NCBI RefSeq assembly: GCF_022809715.1
Contig: NZ_CP094460.1
Coordinates: forward strand, 930,001 to 994,000
Source: Burkholderia pyrrocinia
GTDB taxonomy: Bacteria > Pseudomonadota > Gammaproteobacteria > Burkholderiales > Burkholderiaceae
DNA: 64,000 nt
Direction of reading: 5' to 3'
In this document: positions 45,322 through 53,887 of the stretch, piece by piece
How the letters are laid out: every line of letters starts with the position of its first letter
How positions within the stretch are numbered: position 1 is the first letter of the stretch
Program-made: the position numbers and the translations under genes
The notes under the pieces: model-generated
What the model was told of the DNA's origin: nothing
What the model saw: the letters and a program-made list of their open reading frames with translations, nothing else
The model's database searches: none

Positions 45322-46923
45322 ATGAAACCCCTGACATCCCGGCTCGTCGCGGCGCTGGCCGCCGCGTCCGTTCTCGCCGCCGTTCCGCTTTCCGCCGCGT
45401 ACGCGGAAACGCCGAAGGACCTGTTCGTGATGGCCACGCTGCTCGACGAATTCACGACGCTCGACCCGGGCGAGATCTACGAGCTGGTGCCGGAGGAATA
45501 CGTCGCGAACACGTACGACCGGCTCGTGCGTGTCGACCTGCGCGATCCGTCGAAATTCAACGGCGATGTCGCGCAGTCGTGGACGGTGAGCACCGACGGG
45601 CTGACCTATACGTTCAAGCTGCGCGCCGGCCTCAAGTTCCATTCGGGCAACCCGCTGACGGCCGACGACGTCGCATGGTCGATCCAGCGCGCGGTGCTGC
45701 TCGACAAGGGCCCGGCCGCCGTGCTGACCGGCATCGGCCTCACGAAGGCGAACGTCGCGGCGAACGTGAAGAAGCTCGACGACCTGACTGTGTCGGTCAC
45801 GACCGACCGCAAATACGCGCCGACCTTCGTGCTGAACGTGCTCGGCTCGTGGCCCGCGTCGGTGCTGGACAAGAAGCTGCTGCTGTCGCACCAGCAGGGC
45901 AACGACTTCGGCAACGCATGGCTGAAAACCAACGAGGCCGGCTCCGGCGCGTACAGGCTGGTCAAGTGGACGGCCGGCGACAGCATCGTGCTGCAACGCT
46001 TCGACGGCTACCGCCTGCCGCTCGCGATGAAGCGCATCGTGCTGCGCCACGTGCCCGAAGCCGCGAGCCAGCGCCTGCTGCTGGAAAACGGCGACGTCGA
46101 TGCCGCACGCGACCTGAGCCCCGACGATCTCGCTTCGGTCGTGAAATCCGGCAAGGCGAAGGTTTCGGCGTCGCCGCAGGCGACGCTGCTGTATCTCGGC
46201 CTGAACACGAAGAACCCGACGCTCGCGAAGCCCGACGTGCAGGAAGCGCTGAAGTGGCTCGTCGACTATGCCGGCATCCAGGGCAATGTCGTGAAGACGA
46301 CCTACAAGGTGCACCAGACCTTCCTGCCCGAAGGCTTCCTCGGCACGCTGAACGCGAACCCGTACAAGCTCGACGTCGCGAAGGCGAAGGCGCTGCTCGC
46401 GAAGGCCGGCGTGCCCGGCGGCTTCACGGTGACGATGGACGTGCGCAACGACTATCCGTACACGGAGATCGCGCAGGCCGTGCAGGCGAACTTCGCGCAG
46501 GCGGGCATCAAGGTGCAGCTGATCCCCGGCGACAACAAGCAGACGCTCGCGAAATACCGCGCGCGCCAGCACGACATCTACATCGGCGAATGGTCGGCCG
46601 ACTACATCGATCCGCACAGCAACGCGCAGGGCTTCGCGTGGAATCCGGACAATTCCGACAAGTCGAGCTATAAAATGCTGGCCTGGCGCAACAGCTGGGA
46701 CATCCCGCAGCTCACGAAGCAAACCGACACCGCGCTCGCCGAACCGACCGCCGCGAAACGCGCGCAGCTCTACCAGGCGATGCAGAAGGACGTGCTCGCG
46801 CGCTCGCCGTTCGTGATCATGTTCGAGAAAGTCGCGCAGGTGGCGACGCGGCCCGGCGTGAGCGGGCTCGAAGTCGGGCCGATCAACGATCTCGTGTCGT
46901 ACCGCAACCTGAAGAAGCAATAA
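45322..46923 (+). CDS. ddpA: D-Ala-D-Ala/dipeptide ABC transporter binding protein
   Basis: 533 residues with a Sec signal (VAALAAASVLAAVPLSAAYA) and an SBP family 5 domain. It sits between ddpX and the permease genes (61 bases from ddpX, 10 from ddpB). It binds the dipeptide in the periplasm. A close paralogue lies at 37060. Confidence 0.94.
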   Translation: MKPLTSRLVAALAAASVLAAVPLSAAYAETPKDLFVMATLLDEFTTLDPGEIYELVPEEYVANTYDRLVRVDLRDPSKFNGDVAQSWTVSTDGLTYTFKLRAGLKFHSGNPLTADDVAWSIQRAVLLDKGPAAVLTGIGLTKANVAANVKKLDDLTVSVTTDRKYAPTFVLNVLGSWPASVLDKKLLLSHQQGNDFGNAWLKTNEAGSGAYRLVKWTAGDSIVLQRFDGYRLPLAMKRIVLRHVPEAASQRLLLENGDVDAARDLSPDDLASVVKSGKAKVSASPQATLLYLGLNTKNPTLAKPDVQEALKWLVDYAGIQGNVVKTTYKVHQTFLPEGFLGTLNANPYKLDVAKAKALLAKAGVPGGFTVTMDVRNDYPYTEIAQAVQANFAQAGIKVQLIPGDNKQTLAKYRARQHDIYIGEWSADYIDPHSNAQGFAWNPDNSDKSSYKMLAWRNSWDIPQLTKQTDTALAEPTAAKRAQLYQAMQKDVLARSPFVIMFEKVAQVATRPGVSGLEVGPINDLVSYRNLKKQ

Positions 46924-46933
46924 GATTCGCCGC

Positions 46934-48004
46934 ATGTCGACTCCCGCCTCCTCCCTCGAAGCACTGCGCACGCTGCCCGCGCGGCGCCCGGCCGTACGCT
47001 GGGCACTGCGCGTGCTGCGCTGGGCGCTCACGCTCGCCGTCACGTTCGCGGGGCTGCTCGCGCTGACGTTCGTGATCGGCCGCAAGGTGCCGATCGATCC
47101 CGTGCTCGCGATCCTCGGCGATCGCGCGTCGGCCGATGCGTACGCAGCCGAACGCATCGCGCTCGGGCTCGACAAGCCGCTCGTCACGCAATTCCTGATC
47201 TACGCGCGCGACGTGCTGCACGGCAATCTCGGCGTGTCGCTGCTGACCGCGAACCCCGTGCTCGACGACATCAGGCGCGTGTTCCCGGCCACGCTCGAAC
47301 TGGCGACGATCGCGACGCTGATCGGCATCGCGATCGGCGTGCCGCTCGGCGTCGCGGCCGCCGTGAAGCACAACCGGCCGATCGATCACATCGCGCGCTT
47401 CGTCGGGCTGATCGGCAATTCCGTGCCGGTGTTCTGGCTCGGGCTGATGGGGCTGCTGCTGTTCTACGCGCGGCTGCACTGGGTCGGCGGGCCCGGCCGG
47501 CTCGATCCCGTGTACGACGGAATGGTCGATCCGCGCACGGGCAGCCTGCTGATCGACGCGGTGCTCGCCGGCGAGTGGGACGTGTTCCGCAACGCGGTGT
47601 CGCACATCGCGCTGCCGGCCGCGATCCTCGGCTACTACTCCGTCGCGTATCTCAGCCGCATGACGCGCTCGTTCATGCTCGACCAGTTGAGCCAGGAATA
47701 CATCGTCACCGCGCGCGCGAAGGGCTTGTCCGAGCGCCGCGTGATCTGGCGGCATGCGTTCGGCAACATCGCAGTGCCGCTGCTCACCGTGATCGCGCTC
47801 ACGTACAGCAACCTGCTCGAAGGCTCGGTGCTGACCGAGATCGTGTTCGCGTGGCCGGGGCTCGGCTCGTACCTGACCGGCGCGCTGCTGAACGCCGACA
47901 TGAGCGCGGTGCTCGGCGCGACGCTCGTGATCGGCGCGATGTTCATCACCGTCAACCTGCTGACCGACGCACTGTACCGCGTGTTCGATCCGCGAGCGCG
48001 CTGA
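46934..48004 (+). CDS. ddpB: Dipeptide ABC transporter permease
   Basis: 356 residues, binding-protein-dependent permease of the DppB/OppB type. An N-terminal extension (MSTPASSLEALRTLPARRPAVRW) precedes TM1; the EAA-like loop YIVTARAKGLSERRVIWRHAFGNIAVPLLTVIAL is present near the C-terminus. It forms the inner-membrane channel with DdpC. Confidence 0.95.
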   Translation: MSTPASSLEALRTLPARRPAVRWALRVLRWALTLAVTFAGLLALTFVIGRKVPIDPVLAILGDRASADAYAAERIALGLDKPLVTQFLIYARDVLHGNLGVSLLTANPVLDDIRRVFPATLELATIATLIGIAIGVPLGVAAAVKHNRPIDHIARFVGLIGNSVPVFWLGLMGLLLFYARLHWVGGPGRLDPVYDGMVDPRTGSLLIDAVLAGEWDVFRNAVSHIALPAAILGYYSVAYLSRMTRSFMLDQLSQEYIVTARAKGLSERRVIWRHAFGNIAVPLLTVIALTYSNLLEGSVLTEIVFAWPGLGSYLTGALLNADMSAVLGATLVIGAMFITVNLLTDALYRVFDPRAR

Positions 48005-48070
48005 GGGCCGTTTCGACATGACCGCTTCCACCCTGCTTCTTTCATCGCCCATGCCGAAGGTCGTCCAATC

Positions 48071-48985
48071 ATGAACGCCGAGCGCCTCACGCTGCGCGCG
48101 TGGCTGCTTTCCGATGCGCCCGCGTCGCGCTCGCAGGCCGCGCTCGGCCTCGCGTACCGACGCTGGCGCCGTTTCGCCACGAATCCGCTCAACCTGTTCG
48201 GGCTCGCGATCCTCGTCGCGCTGATCGTCGTCGCGATCGTCGGTCCGCTGATCATGCCGCACGATCCGCTGCGCCAGGTGCTGTCCGACCGCCTGCTGCC
48301 GCCCGGCTCGCCGTCGCACTGGTTCGGCACCGACCAGCTCGGCCGCGACATCCTCTCGCGGCTGATCGCCGGCTCGCGCCTCACGCTCGGCATCGCGCTG
48401 CTCGTCGTCGTGATCGTCGTGCCGATCGGGCTGCTGATCGGCACGACGGCCGGCTATTGCGGCGGCTTCGTCGACAGCGTGCTGATGCGCATCACCGACA
48501 TCGCGCTCGCGTTCCCGAAGATCGTGCTTGCGCTCGCGTTCGCGGCCGCACTCGGACCCGGCGTGATCAATGCGGTCGTCGCGATCTCGATCACCGCATG
48601 GCCCGCGTATGCGCGGCTCGCACGCGCCGAGACGATCCGCATCGCTCAGGCCGACTACATCCATGCCGCGCGGCTGCAGGGTGCATCGGGCCCGCGGATC
48701 CTGCTGCGCTACATCGTGCCGCTGTGCATGTCGTCGGTGATCGTGCGTGCGACGCTCGACATGGCCGGCATCATCCTGACCGTCGCGGGCCTCGGCTTTC
48801 TCGGCCTCGGCGCGCAGCCGCCGAGCCCCGAGTGGGGCTTCATGGTCGCGTCGGGCCGCAACGTGCTGCTCGACGCATGGTGGGTCGCGACGCTTCCCGG
48901 CATCGCGATCCTGCTCGTGAGCCTCGCGTTCAACCTGCTCGGCGACGGGCTGCGCGACGTCTTCGATCCCCGTCATGGAGCGTGA
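48071..48985 (+). CDS. ddpC: Dipeptide ABC transporter permease
   Basis: 304 residues, DppC/OppC type: a cytoplasmic N-terminus, HDPLRQVLSDRLLPPGSPSHWFGTDQLGRDILSRLIAGSR (family signature at about 65-100) and the EAA loop YIHAARLQGASGPRILLRYIVPL. It is 66 bases after ddpB. Its stop overlaps the ATP-binding gene start region. Confidence 0.95.
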   Translation: MNAERLTLRAWLLSDAPASRSQAALGLAYRRWRRFATNPLNLFGLAILVALIVVAIVGPLIMPHDPLRQVLSDRLLPPGSPSHWFGTDQLGRDILSRLIAGSRLTLGIALLVVVIVVPIGLLIGTTAGYCGGFVDSVLMRITDIALAFPKIVLALAFAAALGPGVINAVVAISITAWPAYARLARAETIRIAQADYIHAARLQGASGPRILLRYIVPLCMSSVIVRATLDMAGIILTVAGLGFLGLGAQPPSPEWGFMVASGRNVLLDAWWVATLPGIAILLVSLAFNLLGDGLRDVFDPRHGA

Positions 48986-48986
48986 C

Positions 48987-49901
48987 ATGCCGATGAATAC
49001 CGCCACCGCGCCCGCGCCGCTCTGCGAGATCGACGGGCTGAAGATCGGCTTTCGCGGGCACGACGGCGTCGTGTCCGATGCCGTGCGCGACCTGTCGCTG
49101 ACGCTCGCGCCGGGCGAACGGCTCGGCATCGTCGGCGAATCGGGTTCCGGCAAATCGCTGACGGGCCGCGCGCTGCTCGGCCTGCTGCCCGACGCCGCGC
49201 GCTGGTCGGCGCGCACGATGCGCTTCGGCGGCCACGACCTGCTCGCAATGAACCCGCGCGAACGCCGGCGGCTGTGCGGCAGCCAGATGGGCATGATCCT
49301 GCAGGACCCGAAATATTCGTTGAACCCGGTGATGACGGTCGCGAAGCAGATGGGCGAAGCGTTCCGCCTGCACGAGCCCGGGCTGCGCGGCCGCGCGTTG
49401 CGCGAACGGATCGTCGACGCGCTCGCGGCCGTGCAGATCCGCGACCCGGCGCGCGTCGCCGATGCGTATCCGCACGAGTTGTCGGGCGGCATGGGCCAGC
49501 GCGTGATGATCGCGATGATGGTGTCGACCGGCCCGCGCCTGCTGATCGCCGACGAACCGACGTCCTCGCTCGACGTCGCGGTCTCGATGCAGGTGCTCGC
49601 GGTGCTCGACGCGATGATCGCGCGGCATGGTACGGGCCTGATGTTCATCAGCCACGACCTGCCGCTCGTGATGTCGTTCTGCGATCGCGTCGCGGTGATG
49701 TACGCGGGCCGCGTGGTCGAAACCTGCGCCGCGCGCGACCTGCGCGACGCGTCTCATCCCTATACGCGCGGGCTGCTCGCGGCGAACCCGCCGCTCGCGA
49801 ACCCGCCGGACGAACTGCCCGTGCTGCGGCGCGATCCGGCCTGGCTCGATCCCGCGCCGCCGTCCATCCCGCCCGCCGATCGACAGGAGGCTGCACGATG
49901 A
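48987..49901 (+). CDS. ddpD: Dipeptide ABC transporter ATP-binding protein
   Basis: 304 residues from ATG 48987, preferred because GGAG lies 6 bases upstream; ATG 48975 inside ddpC would add four residues. Walker A GESGSGKSLTG, signature LSGGMGQRVMIA, Walker B LLIADEPTSSLD and switch His ISHDLP are all intact. The C-terminal oligopeptide extension (YAGRVVETCAA...HPYTRGLLAANP) is typical of DppD. Its stop overlaps ddpF (ATGA). Confidence 0.95.
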   Translation: MPMNTATAPAPLCEIDGLKIGFRGHDGVVSDAVRDLSLTLAPGERLGIVGESGSGKSLTGRALLGLLPDAARWSARTMRFGGHDLLAMNPRERRRLCGSQMGMILQDPKYSLNPVMTVAKQMGEAFRLHEPGLRGRALRERIVDALAAVQIRDPARVADAYPHELSGGMGQRVMIAMMVSTGPRLLIADEPTSSLDVAVSMQVLAVLDAMIARHGTGLMFISHDLPLVMSFCDRVAVMYAGRVVETCAARDLRDASHPYTRGLLAANPPLANPPDELPVLRRDPAWLDPAPPSIPPADRQEAAR

Positions 49902-50674
49902 TCGACGTCGATCACGCATCGATCCGTTTCCCGACCCGCACGGGTCACGTCGACGCCGTGCGCGACGCGAGCTTCGCGGTGCGCGACGGCGAGGTGTTCG
50001 GGCTCGTCGGCGAATCGGGCTCCGGCAAGTCGACGCTGCTGCGCGCGCTGACCGGCCTCGTGCCGCTCGCGGCCGGCAGCCTGTCGATCGACGGCCGGCC
50101 GGTCGGCGGCACGCTCGACCGCGCATTCCGCCGTCACGTGCAGATGGTGTTCCAGGATCCGTACGCGTCGCTGCATCCGCGCTTCACGGTCGACCAGACG
50201 CTGCGCGAACCGCTGTCGATCCACGAGATCGGCGACGCCGACACACGGATCGCCCGCGCGCTGGCCGAGGTCGGCCTCGGTCCCGCGTTCCGCTTCCGCT
50301 ATCCGCACCAGTTGTCGGGCGGCCAGCGGCAGCGCGTCGCGATCGCACGCGCGCTGATCGTCGAGCCGCGCGTGCTGCTGCTCGACGAACCGACGTCCGC
50401 GCTCGACGTGTCGGTGCAAGCCGAGATCCTGAACCTGCTGCGCCGCCTGCACCGCGAACGTAACCTGACGATGATCCTCGTCAGCCACAACCTCGCGGTG
50501 ATCGGCTTCCTGTGCCAGCGCGTCGCCGTGATGCAGCATGGCGAGATCGTCGAGCAGCTTCGGGTCGAGGACGTGCGCGCCGGCCAGGTCGCGCGCGACT
50601 ACACGCGCACGCTGCTGCAAGCGACCGAAGGCTACCGCCGTCTCGCCCCGGTGACTGGCGCACCGCACGCCTGA
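49898..50674 (+). CDS. ddpF: Dipeptide ABC transporter ATP-binding protein
   Basis: 258 residues from ATG 49898, which overlaps the ddpD stop and has CAGGAGG 6 bases upstream. Walker A GESGSGKSTLL, signature LSGGQRQRVAIA, Walker B VLLLDEPTSALD and switch His VSHNLA are complete. It is the last gene of the ddp operon. Confidence 0.95.
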   Translation: MIDVDHASIRFPTRTGHVDAVRDASFAVRDGEVFGLVGESGSGKSTLLRALTGLVPLAAGSLSIDGRPVGGTLDRAFRRHVQMVFQDPYASLHPRFTVDQTLREPLSIHEIGDADTRIARALAEVGLGPAFRFRYPHQLSGGQRQRVAIARALIVEPRVLLLDEPTSALDVSVQAEILNLLRRLHRERNLTMILVSHNLAVIGFLCQRVAVMQHGEIVEQLRVEDVRAGQVARDYTRTLLQATEGYRRLAPVTGAPHA

Positions 50675-50803
50675 CATCTGCGCGACGCGCCGGCATGCGA
50701 TACTCCGCACACCACGCGCCGGCTTGCCGCCGCGTGGAACGCTTGTGCGCCGCACGGGTCAATTTCCTTTCGTCAACAGCTCAACAGCAATAGGGAGGCG
50801 TTC

Positions 50804-51058
50804 ATGCTGCAATTCATCGAAACCCTGGTCGTCGGGCTCATCGTCGGCCTCCTCGCCCGCGCGCTCAAGCCCGGCGACGACAAGATGGGCATCCTGATGA
50901 CGGCCGTACTCGGCGTCGTCGGCGCGCTGGTCGCCGGCTACGTCGGCCGCGCCGCCGGCTGGTATGCGCCGGGCCAGGGTGCGGGCTGGATCGCATCGAT
51001 CGTCGGCGCGATCGTGCTGCTCGTGATCGTCGGCGCGGTGCGCAAGCGCATGGCCTGA
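50804..51058 (+). CDS. GlsB/YeaQ/YmgE family small membrane protein
   Basis: 84 residues, mostly hydrophobic: LQFIETLVVGLIVGLLARALKPGDDKMGILMTAVLGVVGALVAGYVGRAAGW, then a third hydrophobic stretch. The family (transglycosylase-associated, stress-induced) has three TM segments and Gly-rich helices. GGGAGG lies 7 bases before ATG. It is a single-gene unit closed by a strong terminator. Confidence 0.93.
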   Translation: MLQFIETLVVGLIVGLLARALKPGDDKMGILMTAVLGVVGALVAGYVGRAAGWYAPGQGAGWIASIVGAIVLLVIVGAVRKRMA

Positions 51059-51082
51059 TCGCGCCGCCGCACCGCCCCACGC

Positions 51083-51120
51083 AAAACGGCCGCTCGTCAT
51101 CACGAGCGGCCGTTTTCTTT
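51083..51120 (+). terminator. Strong intrinsic terminator
   Basis: AAAACGGCCGCTCGT (51083-51097) pairs perfectly with ACGAGCGGCCGTTTT (51102-51116) and runs into TTTTCTTTT. The A-tract arm makes it bidirectional. Confidence 0.93.
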
Positions 51121-51422
51121 TGGCGAACGACGCTTGGCGCTACTACCGATTCGTTGATTCCGCAACGATTCACCCGCAAAAAACGGCGTCCGCCGGCAAC
51201 CGTCCCTCTGGTTTACTACACCGGCATTACCCGGGCTTGCGGCCGCTCAATTTTGAGATAAATTGATTGAAGGAATACGCCGCAGTTTGCTTATTCCCGT
51301 TACTTCCGTTTTTTCATTCAAGAGGTCCGATGGATTTGCCGTTTACGCAGTCAGCATCGCGGCGATGACGGACTGCCACCCGAGCGGCCCCGCTGCGACG
51401 CGCTTCCTCTCTGGAGCCTGTC
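51121..51422. other. 302-base gap before the pilin-like gene
   Basis: No gene. The part at 51246-51275 is AT-rich (TTTTGAGATAAATTGATTG) and may hold the promoter of the next gene. Confidence 0.4.
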
Positions 51423-51758
51423 ATGAAGCATCGCCTGTTCGCCGCCTCGTTCGCTCTGGCTGCCTCGCTTCTGGCCACGTCCTCGTCCTTTGCCGCCGGC
51501 GCGTCCGGCACCATCTACTTCTCCGGCATGATCGTCGAGCCGCCCTGCTCGTTCGCGCTCGATACGCCCAACGCCGCGCCCGCTCGCGTGCGCGCCGACT
51601 GCCCGCGGCCGGCAACCGGCCAGATCGCGTTCGTCGACGCGGCGAGCATGCAGGCCGTCAAGACCACGACCTTTACTCAGGCCTCGCGCGCAATCGTTTT
51701 ACCGAACCGTCCGGGCAACAATCTCGCGCCGATGATCGCCGTCGTGACCTACCAGTAA
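51423..51758 (+). CDS. Secreted type 1 pilin-like protein, short
   Basis: 111 residues with a Sec signal (MKHRLFAASFALAASLLATSSSFAAG). The mature start GTIYFSGMIVEPPCSFAL and the paired Cys (PPC, ADC) follow the type 1 fimbrin pattern (GxIxFxGxIxxxxC). Fimbrins are about 170-180 residues and end in a Tyr-containing beta strand; this one ends VVTYQ but lacks the middle third. There is no chaperone or usher gene nearby. It is either a divergent small secreted protein or a shrunken orphan pilin. Confidence 0.75.
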   Translation: MKHRLFAASFALAASLLATSSSFAAGASGTIYFSGMIVEPPCSFALDTPNAAPARVRADCPRPATGQIAFVDAASMQAVKTTTFTQASRAIVLPNRPGNNLAPMIAVVTYQ

Positions 51759-51804
51759 CACCGGCCGCCCGCGCGGCGCGCGGCGGGTCCGGCGCGGCCG
51801 CGCG

Positions 51805-52680
51805 TCAGTCGCGATGGCGCGCGATCCAGTCGCTGAACGCGCGGATCTTCTGCTGGTTGCCGATGTTCTCGGGATAGACGAAGAAGTAGCGTGCGCCGGT
51901 CTCGAGCACGATGTCGAACGGCCGTTCGAGCCGGCGCGCGCTGACGTCGTCGTCGACGAGCGTCACGTCGCCGATCGCGACGCCGAAGCCCTGCATCGCC
52001 GCGTTCGTCGCGAGATCGAGCGTGTCGAAGGTCGGCCCGCGCGCGGGATCGACGCCGCGCTCGCCCGCATGATCGAGCCAGGCACGCCAGTCGCGATGGT
52101 CGCGGGTCGGATGCAGCAGCGTATGACGCGCGAGATCGCCCACCGCCTCGAGCGGCGACGCCTGCCGCAACTCCGGTGCGCATACCGGCGTCAGCCGTTC
52201 GTCGAACAGCGGCAGTGCGAATATGCCCGCGCCGGGGGGCGCCGTGCCGTAGACGATTGCCGCGTCGAACGGCTCGGTCGAGAAATCGACGACGTGCTGC
52301 CACGCGGTCGTGATCTGCACATGGAGATCGGGATGCTCGCCCTGGAAGCGCATGATGCGCGGCAGCATCCAGCGGATCACGCAGGTCGGCACCTTCAGCG
52401 CGAGATCGGTGCGCTGACGCGTGAGCTTCATCGAGATGTCCTCGATCCGCGCGAAGCTCTCGTTGACCACCGGCAGCAGCTGCTCGCCCTCCGCCGTCAG
52501 CGTGAGGCCCTTCGCATGGCGCTTGAACAGCGGAAAGCCGTAATGCGCCTCGAGCGTCTGGATCTGCCGGCTCACCGCGCCCTGCGTGATGCATAGCTGC
52601 TCGGCCGCGCGCGTGAAGCTGCGGTGGCGAGCCACCGTCGAGAAGATCTGCAGCGCGTGCAGGGGCGGAAGTCGGCGCAT
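51805..52680 (-). CDS. LysR-family regulator, GcvA-like
   Basis: 291 residues. The HTH RLPPLHALQIFSTVARHRSFTRAAEQLCITQGAVSRQIQTLEAHYGFPLFKRHAKGLTLTAEGEQL is of the GcvA/AmpR branch. It lies 97 bases downstream of the beta-lactamase-like gene on the same strand. AmpR/PenR regulators are divergent from their lactamase, so this is probably not that pairing; it may be cotranscribed after the lactamase-like gene. Confidence 0.93.
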   Translation of the reverse strand: MRRLPPLHALQIFSTVARHRSFTRAAEQLCITQGAVSRQIQTLEAHYGFPLFKRHAKGLTLTAEGEQLLPVVNESFARIEDISMKLTRQRTDLALKVPTCVIRWMLPRIMRFQGEHPDLHVQITTAWQHVVDFSTEPFDAAIVYGTAPPGAGIFALPLFDERLTPVCAPELRQASPLEAVGDLARHTLLHPTRDHRDWRAWLDHAGERGVDPARGPTFDTLDLATNAAMQGFGVAIGDVTLVDDDVSARRLERPFDIVLETGARYFFVYPENIGNQQKIRAFSDWIARHRD

Positions 52681-52777
52681 GAAAAGGCACAGGAAACGGA
52701 AGGACCGCGCGCCGACGCCGGCGCGCGCTGACCGACACGATAAGCCAAACGCCGGCTTTGCGCGAGGCGCGCGCCGC

Positions 52778-53677
52778 TCAGGCCGTTGCGGCCAGTGCGC
52801 CCGCCGCGATGCGCGCCGCCGATGCGACGACGTCCGCGCGAGCCGCAGCGTCGGCCTGCGGCTGCGTGAACGACACGGCCATCACGAGCGGCGCGCGCGA
52901 CGGCGGCCACAGCACCGCGACGTCGGTCGTCGTGCCGTACCCGCCCGTGCCGGCCTTGTCCGCGACGCGCCAGCCGGGCGGCACGCCCGCCGCAATGCCG
53001 GTCGCGCCGCGCGCGCCGCCGACCATCCATTCCGTCAGTTGCGCGCGCTGCGGTTCGCGCAGCGTGTCGCCGAGCAGCAGCCGCTGCAGCGTGTCGACCA
53101 TCGCGACCGGCGTCGACGTGTCGCGTTCGTCATCCGGCACGGCCTTGTTCAGTTCGGGTTCCCAGTGATCGAGGCGAAACGTCGTGTCGCCGCTCTCGTG
53201 TGCGAACGACGTGACGGCCTGCGGGCCGCCGAGCACGCCCATCAGCAGGTTGCCCGCGCCTTTGTCGCCCGAGCGCAGCATCGCGTCGCAAAGCTGCGCG
53301 ATCGTCATGCCCGTGTCGACATGGCTTTCCGTGATCGGCGAACCCGACACGACTTCGTAGCGACGGTACAGGATGCGGCGCGGCAGCAGCGACGCGTCGA
53401 GCGCGCCGCGCGCGAGTATCGCGCCGGCGGCGACGACCGCATACGTGCCGCACAAAGGAAAGCGCTCGCGCGCGTGGTGGGCGATGCGCACGCCGTTCGA
53501 CGTATCGAGCGCGGCGACGCCGAGCCGGCCGTTCGACGCTTTCTCGAGTGCGGCGAGTTCGGCTTGCGCGGCGTGGGCGCGCCCCTGGTCGGCGACCGGC
53601 GCTGACGTGCACGCGGCGACGAACGGTGCGGCAACGGCGGCAAGCAACAGCGAGCGGCGTGTCGGAGAGTGTTCCAT
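52778..53677 (-). CDS. Class A beta-lactamase homologue with lost catalytic residues, Tat lipoprotein
   Basis: 299 residues from ATG 53677. The signal SPTRRSLLLAAVAAPFVAAC combines a twin-arginine motif with a lipobox (Cys23). The class A fold is unmistakable (SGSPITESHVDTGMTIAQLCDAML, WEPELN, GYGTTTDVAVLWP), but the active site is changed: at Ser70/Lys73 it reads C-G77-T-Y-A80, SDN is G137-D138-K139, and KTG is K241-A-G. Only Glu166 (E173 in WEPELN) and Lys234 remain. It cannot work as a serine lactamase. It may bind without hydrolysis, or serve another role. I would not call it a resistance gene. Confidence 0.93.
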   Translation of the reverse strand: MEHSPTRRSLLLAAVAAPFVAACTSAPVADQGRAHAAQAELAALEKASNGRLGVAALDTSNGVRIAHHARERFPLCGTYAVVAAGAILARGALDASLLPRRILYRRYEVVSGSPITESHVDTGMTIAQLCDAMLRSGDKGAGNLLMGVLGGPQAVTSFAHESGDTTFRLDHWEPELNKAVPDDERDTSTPVAMVDTLQRLLLGDTLREPQRAQLTEWMVGGARGATGIAAGVPPGWRVADKAGTGGYGTTTDVAVLWPPSRAPLVMAVSFTQPQADAAARADVVASAARIAAGALAATA

Positions 53678-53887
53678 GGATGAGGTGTGTTCTGTCGGAA
53701 ACGATGGCACGAAGCAACGCGGGCGCGCATCGGCGATGCACGCCCGTTCACGCCGACGGCCGCCCGCGACGGCATTCGTCGCCGCATCCCCGAAAGACGC
53801 TCGTCGGCCCCGCGCGAAGCGCGGGATTCGCAAACAGCCCCTAGCCTAGCAGCGACAGTCGTCGCGTTCCAGCAGAACGGCCCGGCT

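Noticed and set aside
46883..49648. 921-codon open frame on the minus strand across the ddp genes
   Set aside because: It is antisense to four well-supported transporter genes and of low complexity; a shadow frame.
51805..53677. AmpR/PenR-PenA type resistance module
   Set aside because: The LysR gene is not divergent from the lactamase-like gene, and the latter lacks the catalytic Ser, Lys and SDN residues.
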